DNA from: Acanthosepion lycidas | Lineage: Eukaryota; Mollusca; Cephalopoda; Sepiida; Sepiidae | DNA: 64,000 bases | Reading direction: 5' to 3' | NCBI GenBank assembly: GCA_963932145.1 | Contig: OZ010581.1 | Coordinates: 80,591,641 to 80,655,640 of the forward strand | In this document: one piece after another, positions 55,831-64,000 of the stretch | Numbering within the stretch: position 1 is the stretch's first letter | How the letters are laid out: each line of letters opens with the position of its first letter | Program-made: the position numbers and the translations under genes | Notes under the pieces: generated by a model | Databases searched by the model: none | Told to the model about the DNA's origin: nothing | Seen by the model: the letters and a program-made list of their open reading frames with translations, nothing else

Positions 55831-56383
55831 ACACTAAGCTTCACTCTGTACAAGGCCCGGGGGCACTCGAGATAGAGGGTTACGTTAGGAGGCAGTTTGT
55901 ACAGATAGGAGAGGAAGGTAACGGTTAACTCGACTTGAACAGGGTTAAGATTGTGGTGATTGAGGAAATATCCTCATGGGATTCAGTTCAACATAGCAGT
56001 GGTTAGCGGGAGGAAGCTTTCTGAATGGAAATTACTTCTCCCCAATGGAATATGGAGAGAATGTGAATGGTTTGCTACAATGTAAGTGGCATGACGGGTC
56101 CTATCCGTAAAGGTTAGGTATGGCGAAGCCAAGGAATATGGTTCATCCAAGCACTTTCCATGAAAGTAGCTGCGAGAGATTTGCCACATCCTGCCCGTGA
56201 CAGAAAGGTAAGAGGGTGGAAAATAATTCGACACCCAGAATATTGAATAAACGTGTTAAGAATCTAGTCAATTTAGGATACAATTTTCTTGCATCTTCGC
56301 ATTTTTTTTTGTCTATTTCTTTTTTTTTTTTTTTTTTTGTTGAGATATGCTTATTTCTTTAAATATCTAAATTTTCTTGCGTA

Positions 56384-56387
<4 letters not shown>
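55831..56387. other. Non-coding stretch, nothing recognised
   Basis: No motif seen; a T-run at 56321-56338. Confidence 0.5.
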
Positions 56388-56441
<54 letters not shown>

Positions 56442-56460
56442 TATATATATATAGATATAT

Positions 56461-56511
<51 letters not shown>
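56388..56511. repeat. (TA)n microsatellite with GATA interruptions
   Basis: About 60 TA units with ATAGATATAT interruptions near 56440-56463. Confidence 0.98.
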
Positions 56512-56514
<3 letters not shown>

Positions 56515-56584
56515 AAGCATAGGATTGGTGTGTACGGAATAAATTCCAATAACCAACAATTATTATTCTTAAAAGAGTGCTCAA

Positions 56585-56691
56585 TTGGAGTAGAGCGAAT
56601 ATAATTATTTATTTAAAATTATAACATATATTATAAAATCACTACAAACATAGCAGTTTTGTTTCAACACCTCTGGTAATTTTTAAATAAA

Positions 56692-56741
<50 letters not shown>

Positions 56742-56749
56742 TTTATTTA

Positions 56750-56812
<63 letters not shown>
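56585..56812. repeat. Alternating-orientation repeats around TA arrays
   Basis: ATAATTATTTATTTAAAATT at about 56600, its inverse AATTTTTAAATAAATAATTA at about 56679, and again ATAATTATTTATTTAAAAATT at about 56736, separated by two TA arrays (56696-56736, 56757-56812). Confidence 0.88.
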
Positions 56813-56816
<4 letters not shown>

Positions 56817-57224
56817 CAAGATGGGCGAAAGTACTTCAACAAAGCAAAAGGTGAATGTTAGAAAGTTTATTTTCAGTTTTTATCCTAATGTACAAATTCT
56901 TAATTGAAAATTGAAAAATGCAAAACCATGTCTAAATTAGTTAAGCATTCCAGTTTGCGCGGATTTCTTACAGACAAACACTATGACCTTTGCTTCTCGA
57001 GGTTCGTCAATAATATTTCTTTTTTTATTGATTTTTTTACGACTTAACGGCACTTTTGAACGTTATTTATACCCGTAATATATTTCGGGATTGTAAGAAT
57101 TTTTTCTGTTTTTTTTAATTTATTTATTTATTTTTTTTTTTTTGCGAGTAAAGATTGTATTATGAATTTCTTGGAGATAATAATGATTTTCATATACAAC
57201 TCTTGTTATTTTGACCCATATGCC
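56813..57224. other. Non-coding stretch, nothing recognised
   Basis: T-rich near 57110-57142; no motif seen. Confidence 0.5.
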
Positions 57225-57385
57225 TGGGGTGGGGTGGAAGAGGTGGATTTATATCTTTTTCCAAGAGTAATTTCACGTAAGTTAATATATCGAACCCGAC
57301 TGGAATTTGAACTCTGCTTAGCGACTTTCCATTCCGAGTCCTAGTCATTACACTACTCTCTTATCCATGCTTACCGCACCTGGTA
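57225..57385 (-). mobile_element. SINE family S2, diverged copy
   Basis: On the minus strand: TAGTGTAATGACTAGGACTC, box-B-like GAGTTCAAATTCCAG and the body block TTAACTTACGTGAAATTACT shared with 51.2 kb. The 3' part after the C-rich block is missing. Confidence 0.62.
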
Positions 57386-57531
57386 TTCCAAAGTAGTCAC
57401 CCGTCTAGCTACTCACCTGGCTCGACGTTGTTTAATTTTGGTAATCGTACGAGAATGTTTCAACGTGATATTGCCGTAAGCCAACCGCGAATGTGTTAAC
57501 GGTTATAGTGATGTTCTAAGCGCAGCTTAGA

Positions 57532-57642
57532 CGTGGCACAAAGCCTAAAGTATAGGGCACTCTGTGAGGATCAAATTCACTAATCAGTAGTAATTGATCT
57601 ACCGAGACAAGCTAACCATTACTCGATGTCTGAAAGAGTCTG
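57532..57642 (-). mobile_element. tRNA-headed SINE, family S3
   Basis: On the minus strand: ATCGAGTAATGGTTAGCTTG as box-A region, AATTTGATCCTCACAG as box-B region and TAGGCTTTGTGCCACG at the end. Same layout as 5405-5513. Confidence 0.6.
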
Positions 57643-57779
57643 TCAAGCTTCATATAAGAACGGTAATGTAGTGGCTTTAGATAATCTCAAAGTTTTGATA
57701 TGCTGGATTTCTTCTCAAGGTGAAAGGTGTCTCTGGTCGAATTTATGGTCAGATCCAATCTTTAACATATCGTGAAATA

Positions 57780-58660
57780 TGCTGAACAACCACTATTCTA
57801 GATCCTTTTACATTAATGCGGATTTTTGTTATCTTCATCAACAACCTTCTTAATGGCGTCAGTTCCCAACTCATTACTTATGCTGATGACGCAACTATCT
57901 TAACAGTATTCTGATAAATTAAAACTAGCAGCTGATCTCGAAAATAATCATAAATCTTTTAAAAGAGGCAAGAAATGTCTTGTAAATTTTAACACCACTC
58001 AAACGAAACTCCTTTTCGTCTTCTATCTATATAGCTGATGCTGACCTCCAAGAGAGCAACTCTTTGCGCTGTCTCAGTCTTACTGTTACGACTGGTATGA
58101 AGTGAAATGATTATATTAAATCAGTTGTTAGGTGTGCAGCTAGGAAAGATTGTTTAGTGTCATGCCAGTTTTTATTTTTTTTTTCCACCAGAATCCATTT
58201 CGCACGTATATAACTCGTCTCTGCATTGAATATGGCCGCCACATCTGGTCTGGGTCTCCTGTTATATATCGCGAGATTATTGGCAAAATCAAAAGGATCT
58301 GTAAGATCTTAACTTCACTCACTTTCCTTCCACCACCGTAACGTAGTATTCATGTATCTTTTCTATAACTATTTTAATTGCAATTTTTCATGAGCTTTCC
58401 TCTTTCGTAACTTAAACCTCATGAATTTAAGCGTAGTACGAAATTGACAAACAATACTTCATTATTTTACTACTGAAATAACTAGATTTAACCTTAAGTT
58501 ATATTCTAATTGTTTTTGTTTTTTTTTAGTTTTTTTCTTTTTCGCCTGTTGAACACCCTCCTGGCTTTTCGCTTTCTTTCAGCTATGACCATCATCAACA
58601 TAAATGCAACATCAGCCGCCATCTTCTTTTTGTCTGAATCCTGTTCCTTATTTTTATTTT
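57780..58660 (+). pseudogene. LINE family L-C, RT motif C to C-terminus
   Basis: The longest L-C copy on this strand. INNLLNGVSSQLITYADDAT (about 57838-57897) holds the catalytic YADD box. KLKLAADLENNHKSFKRGKK and LVNFNTTQTKLLF follow, then DYIKSVVRCAARKDCLVS, EYGRHIWSGSPVIYREIIG and KIKRICKI (58110-58310). C-terminal codons LLNTLLAFRFLSAM lie at about 58547. Frame changes and stops throughout. Confidence 0.8.
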
Positions 58661-59158
58661 CGCAAAAAAAAAAAAACTACTAAGACGTATCACTCTTTTA
58701 ATTGAAATATGTACTTAGTTCACGTCATGTTAAATGGAAAACACTTAAAACAAAAGAATTCGAGGATTTACCACATTAAAAAATTCATAGAAAAATTGTC
58801 ACTTGAAATATTTGAACTCCAGCGTTGGGACTTGCAGAGTTATATAACCGTTAATAAATAAAACACTCTTTAAAAAAAAAGATTCTGTCTACTTTATATT
58901 TATACCGTCTTCTAATGAAAAACTAAGAGCTTTAAGATTGGAACATGAAGACTTCAAAAGTACTTGCTGCTTTAAAAATACACCAGATCCATTTGGCAAT
59001 AATGTTATACATAAGGATCACGTCATTCAGTGGATTGTTAATAAGTTAATGCTTATATTAATTCTGTTAGCGAAGAGAATTCGCTATCAATTACATTTTT
59101 ATTACTAATTGATTCATTGTATGATTACCTCTTTATAATATACAATATATGCTGCCCA

Positions 59159-59198
<40 letters not shown>

Positions 59199-60054
59199 AA
59201 ATCAGGAAAATATAAATTCTTAAAAATTCTCAAAGAGAATTTATTTAACTTTAAGAAATTAGTGTGTGTATAGATCTTAAACATCTGATGGGCGTTTCTA
59301 CTAACCAATTTATATTATAATTTTAGTTATCGACTGAGCGCTTTTTGCTAAATGTTCTGCTTTTATGAAAAACTCACGTAAAATTTTCTTGATTGTTATA
59401 TATAAATATGTGTGTGTGTGTATTTAATTTTATAAAATATGGCAGACAAAGAAGGCTTAATGTTTTAGTTAATTTTATTTATTTTTCCAGCATCCTTACG
59501 TTTTATCATTTTGTAGGGGTAAAGGAGAAATGAAATTCTCCATAGTTTTCATTGTCCCAACCGCTTTCAGCCACTTCTTTATCCATTTTCAATGTGGGTG
59601 TGTTTTTGTTTTTTCCTCATATTTTGAAAGTTGTATTTTGAGGTTTTTTGGGGGGGTTTTTTTCAAGGAAGGTTAATAAATAACTTTATTAGATCCTACT
59701 AACAGAAAGTGCTTTTTGTTTCGAATTGAAGCCGTTAACGTCCGTTGGATTTTAAATCTTCCCTCTCAACAGTAGGTAGGTTCTATCTTCTCTACTTCGT
59801 ATAATATATTGTGCTACTACTTCTTTCAGATAATTGGTGATATTGCGTATGAGACCAGGTTGACCATGGGGAATTGTGAGATAAGTGAATGTCCAAATAT
59901 TTCTTTTTTTTAGTGAATTCTTTCCCGTCCTAGTCAGATTAACATTAAATAGATCGAAACTGTGGTGAACTACCAGTGGTTTCAATGTGTTATGCAGTAT
60001 ATCACTGCGATACTTATATACTTCTCTTCTTTGATTTCTCAACTTACGGCCATA
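58661..60054. other. Non-coding stretch with a TA array
   Basis: No gene recognised. TA units at 59163-59197. The minus frame 59752-60072 has no motif I know. Confidence 0.45.
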
Positions 60055-60570
60055 ACTGAATTTGTATACCAAGCTCTTGATAATAACGGAGAAGCTGGAG
60101 CTGTGGCGCTAGATATCTCTAAGGCGTGTGATAGGGTTTAGTGAGCCGGCCTTCTACGTCAGCTTTCAGGGATACGGTATTACAGGACGGTTATTTGATT
60201 TAATCCAATCATTGCTGTCAAACCCTAAAATGAAAGTCGTTCTAACCGGGTTCTCCTCCAGTTCTTTTTCATATCTAGCTATGTATCTGCCTCCTCTACT
60301 CCAACAGCTTCTTGTCTTACACTTCCGCCAAAGTGGAAATCCCTTGCTTCTCAGATAAATATAAAAATTAAATCAATCGACATCTTCTGATGCCTTGATC
60401 TTGAACCCCTGTCCTTCTCTTTATCCTTTCCTCAAACATCCCTCTTTTCTCTTACCTTCACTCTATGTAACACCTCTCTCTTTTCTCTTACTTTCACTCT
60501 CTGTAACTCCTTGCGTGCTAGTGGCACTCCCGCCTTGCTAGAGGTGAAATGCTTAAAAAATTCTAGATTT
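60055..60570 (+). pseudogene. LINE family L-C, RT motif A fragment fused to 3' UTR
   Basis: AVALDISKACDRV (about 60095-60135) is RT motif A with its catalytic Asp, followed after two stops by YGITGRLFDLIQSLLSNPKM and VVLTGFSSSSF. The frame then passes to PPKWKSLASQIN and, by about 60440, to UTR-type sequence (TTTCACTCTCTGTAACTCC, GTGGCACTCCCGCCTTGC, AGGTGAAATGCTTAAAAAA). The palm domain with YADD is missing, so the copy is internally deleted. Confidence 0.72.
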
Positions 60571-62090
60571 CTCAATTCTAGATTTCAGAATTCTAGATTT
60601 CTCAATTTATAAAGATTTTCGTACTTATTCCTTAAATCATTTTGTCTAACTCAATCCTTGTCTTCGACTATGTTTCTTAAATAATTAACTGTTTTATATG
60701 CATTTAGGTTATATACATCTATATCCGTAAATACTGAATTGTTTCTATATTTTGAATAGCCTGATAATAGCGTCCTATACGCATATATGAACATATTTGT
60801 CCCTGAATTCAATGACATGTCACGTTGTACATATCTATATTCCCCTTGAGAACAGGGTAGAGTGATGTTAAATACTTTTTATCGTCGAAATAATGTCATT
60901 TATAATACTTAATATGCCGTCATATCCATATATGTATTACTTTTGTATGTGGTGCCCGAATGAAATCATTTGCTGCAATTCCATTATGACCGAAAGCCGC
61001 AATGACAATAGATTATTCCACTGGGCGCCTACGAATTGTCTTTATCATAGAGAATCAATCAATTTATCTCGAATACTAAGCAATGATACAAAAAAACAAT
61101 ATGATGGCATTGGTTGTCTCGCTCAGATGAGCAGGGAGCTTTTCTATTCATTATTTTTACAATTTTTTAACTGCATACTCTCATTGCATTAATGTGTTAG
61201 TTACTGCGATCAATTAGCTGCCCTATCAACTTGATGTGATTATCTGCCATATCAAATGACGACATCACCTTTCCCGAGGCTGTTTTCGTCGCTTAAACCT
61301 GTTTGTTCAGCCATTTTTGGTGAACTTTCCACACCACCTGATGAGTCAATTAATTTCTCTTTTCTAATATTTCTTTTGTCTTTTAATTTTTTACACATTC
61401 TTCTTCTTCTTATTATTATTATTATTATTATTATTATTGTGCGTGTGTACGAATATAGAGCAATATCCACTCTAGTTTGCTTGGCAGGATAATGTCTATT
61501 ACCATAACAGTTTGATACGGCATGAGATAGGTCGTGATAAAGAACATTTCTGAAAGGAAATCCCCGAGTGCTCGCAATTTTTCATCTAAGCGACTTGTTA
61601 ATAACTCATTGATACTCTACTGAATTATCCACTAATCGCTGGTATTTTCTCCATCAGCAGACGGTTGTACATGTCCTTGAATGGACAAGTAGTAACATAA
61701 AATAAATCCATAAATGATAAAAAATGTGTTTCCCATTCGTCGAGTTAAAGCTGTAGCATTATATCTGCATGTATAATAAGACATAATTGTTTATTCGTAT
61801 TTATCACAAATGTATCCACAATTATCACTGACACTTGTCTCTTGCCTTCCTGCTGATAATGTAGAATATAAAAACTTATTTTAACGAAATGGGATTTCGT
61901 TCTTGTTACGAAGGCATTTCTCCACTTAGATGGCAGACATTTTAAAAATAAAACGATTATTCTTGTTTATCTATTGGTAGCATTTCCGAAGACAAAATTA
62001 ATGTAACTCTGATCGTTGTGATGGTGATATTTTGGAACGCGCTCTTTTATAATTATTTTAAAATTTTAAAATTTTCCGTTGTAGCTGGGG
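60571..62090. other. Non-coding stretch
   Basis: No gene recognised. A CTTCTT then (ATT)n run lies at 61399-61438. Confidence 0.5.
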
Positions 62091-62149
62091 TGCTTTTTTA
62101 AACAAGTGCCCACGATGTAAGGGAACGAACCAGAGATGGTAAAAATGCA

Positions 62150-62315
62150 ACAAAGCGTTAAATGTTAGACAAATGCATTTTAAAATATTACTACTACACT
62201 CGTTATAAATTTTGTTCAGTATTGATTGGTTACTTTTAATATAGAGGGCTTCGAGAAGTTTTTGTTTATTATTTTCATAATGTAGTATATTTGTGTTGTG
62301 AAGAAATATTTTCAT
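62150..62315 (-). pseudogene. Penelope-like element (PLE-4), C-terminal fragment
   Basis: The minus frame reads NTNILHYENNKQKLLEALYI and KSNQSILNKIYNE, parallel to LKHENNKQELKLFEAIYIKQ at the end of PLE-3. Only the last 50 or so codons are present; RT and nuclease cores are absent. Confidence 0.6.
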
Positions 62316-63109
62316 CTATTGTGAAGGTGGATAGGAATGTCTTATAATATATTTTTCGCTATTTATTTTGCAATGCTTCCATTAATTCAGAGATCTGCCA
62401 TGTTGTGTTTATATCAGGTACAGATCATTGGTCTAATATTTAATCTTTCGCGGTTCGACGGGAAAACGAAATTGCATCTTTGTGGATGACGAAGATCTGG
62501 TTAACCGAAGTCCAATTAAACACATTTGACCACCTAGCAGACGCATTCGGATAGACCATTAAACAGAAGTTGGTTATTAGGTATTTACTCACACCTGTTA
62601 AACGATACCACCCTCCAACTATCATTGTAAAATCAAAATATCTGAAGGCCGTTGATAGATACGTTTTTCTTGGTAGCTACATTTTACAGACGTGTTCTCT
62701 TAAACTTGAATTTTCACCTCGAACAGAGAAAGACTAGAAAACTCGTGGAAAATTTTAAGTGTGAGCCCAAAGAGGAATTATACTGCTCATTTACTATTTA
62801 TTTATGCTCTCTAGACAACTATATGAGAATGAAATATGGCTGACATATTCTAGTCACATAGATTCCCTTAAGCGTTTTCACTAGAAATGCTTGACTCATC
62901 TAATGCACATCCGATGGCATAAATAACAAATAATAATTTGCTTTCAAAAGTAAATCCTCTTTCAATCGAAGCAATGATAATACTTGTTCTTTTTCGATGG
63001 CCTGGGCATATAGTTCGCCTGACCAATGAACATATACACGAGCAACATTTCTATTGTGACTCAGTGCTTGGAAGGTGACTCAGAAATAAACCGAGGAAAC
63101 GCTATATCA
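62316..63109. other. Non-coding stretch, nothing recognised
   Basis: The minus frame 62440-62625 and plus frame 62652-62843 are unrecognised and short. Confidence 0.45.
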
Positions 63110-63605
63110 GAGAGTTTGTTTGTCTGTTAGATGTTTTGTTTGTTTGTTAGATGTTTTGTTTATTTGTATGACGGTTGGATTGTTTGTTAGATAATTCATT
63201 TTTCTGTTGGATGGTTGGATGGTTGGATGGTTTTTGTAAAATGGTTCATTTCATTGTTTTTGACAGATGGCTTGTTTATTTGTTAACATTTTTTTTTGTT
63301 TGTTTTTTAGCTGGTTAGTTTGATGTTTGGTAGGTGTTGTCGTTTTTTAGATGATTGGTTTGTTTGTTTGTTAGATGGTCGTTTGTTTTTTGTGAGATGG
63401 TTGATCTGTAAAATGTTTGTTTTATTTGTTAGATAGCCTGTTTATTTTCTGTTAAATCGTTTCTTTGTTTTTGTTAGATGGTTTGTTTCATTATTTGTTT
63501 GTTTGCTTTGTTTATTAGAAGGTTGCTTTGTTTTGTTTATTTGATGGTGGGTTGTTTGTTCGTCAGATGGTTGGTTTGTTTGTTAGATGGTTGGTTTGTT
63601 AGATA
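63110..63605. repeat. Degenerate minisatellite, TTTGTTTGTTAGATGGTTGG-like units
   Basis: About 20-25 imperfect units of 16-24 bp built from TTTGTTTGTTAGATGGTTGG and shorter TTTGTTAGATGG forms. Confidence 0.88.
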
Positions 63606-64000
63606 AAATCTTCTTGCATAAGAGTACTGCTAAAAATTTTATATACTTATTGTGTGTGTTTTCAGAGTCCAAAGCAATTAGATTCTTGTGCTATCTATCA
63701 ACGTACTTGTGAATTAAGAGAAGGCTGTAAAAACAAATATAAAACTTTTCTCTTCAGCGGCCAGTTTCAGTTCGCGTCCAGTTTTCAATTAATTCATCTT
63801 GAGCTTTTTATGTTTATCACTGACTTCCATAGTCAAATATAAGTAACGAACCTACAATCTCTTACAAAAAGAATTGAACAGTAACCTAATCACACATTCA
63901 CCAGCACCACATTTTAATGTGTAAGCAATCGTTAATGGCTTATTTCGAAAACTCTTGCTATATTTTAGTGGGCGCCACTCACGCGACAGGAAACAGGAAA
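63606..64000. other. Non-coding stretch to window end
   Basis: Nothing recognised. Confidence 0.5.

Noticed and set aside
59752-60072. 106-codon minus-strand frame as a host gene
   Set aside because: No recognised domain, no splice-site or upstream structure, and it lies against an L-C LINE fragment.

Overview
This window is eukaryotic, non-coding for the host as far as I can read it, and made largely of retrotransposon and DNA-transposon remains. The base composition (very AT-rich), about twenty long (TA)n arrays often fused to (CA)n, (TG)n or (GA)n, a Tx1-type LINE, Penelope-like elements with GIY-YIG nuclease, mariner relics, mariner MITEs and tRNA-headed SINEs together suggest a metazoan. 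My best guess is a cephalopod mollusc such as an octopus, inferred from the mixture and not from a gene. No host exon, tRNA or rRNA gene was recognised; every multi-domain protein signal belongs to a mobile element, and almost all are broken.

Layout. 0-12 kb: 3' ends of a jockey/CR1-type LINE (family L-C), a Penelope-like element (PLE) at 7.0-8.0 kb, two mariner MITEs, a ~243-bp tandem duplication and microsatellites. 12.8-16.2 kb: a decayed LINE ORF1 with a Gln-rich tract, then a mariner transposase relic. 17-26 kb: microsatellites, a PLE with inverted terminal repeats and a MITE inside its nuclease gene (20.4-22.2 kb), and a second PLE on the other strand (23.9-25.5 kb) followed by repeat R1. 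26-39 kb: a SINE, a perfect 82-bp inverted repeat around TA arrays, another LINE family (L-B), a SINE with perfect 19-bp target duplications, a second R1 copy and a tandem duplication.

39.9-50.3 kb is the best preserved part: a Ty3/gypsy LTR retrotransposon (260-bp LTRs, 5-bp target duplication ATTAT, PBS, PPT, gag-pro-RT-RH-IN with breaks). Its 5' LTR has been split by a SINE and then by a 4.8-kb Tx1-type LINE that used the same nick site; the order gypsy, SINE, LINE can be read from the target duplications. The SINE and the LINE share a 3' tail, so the LINE probably mobilises the SINE.

50-64 kb: more LINE 3' ends (one split by a SINE), mariner fragments, SINEs, TA arrays, a PLE tail and a TTTG/TTAGATGG minisatellite at the end.

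The most unusual signals are hammerhead-ribozyme-like cores in both copies of R1 (one 580 bp downstream of a PLE) with a strongly paired helix II; a perfect 27-bp hairpin directly before the gag start of the gypsy element; two GC-clamped UUCG hairpins in the LINE 5' UTR; and the 82-bp perfect inverted repeat. All were read by eye; no folding, alignment or database search was run.
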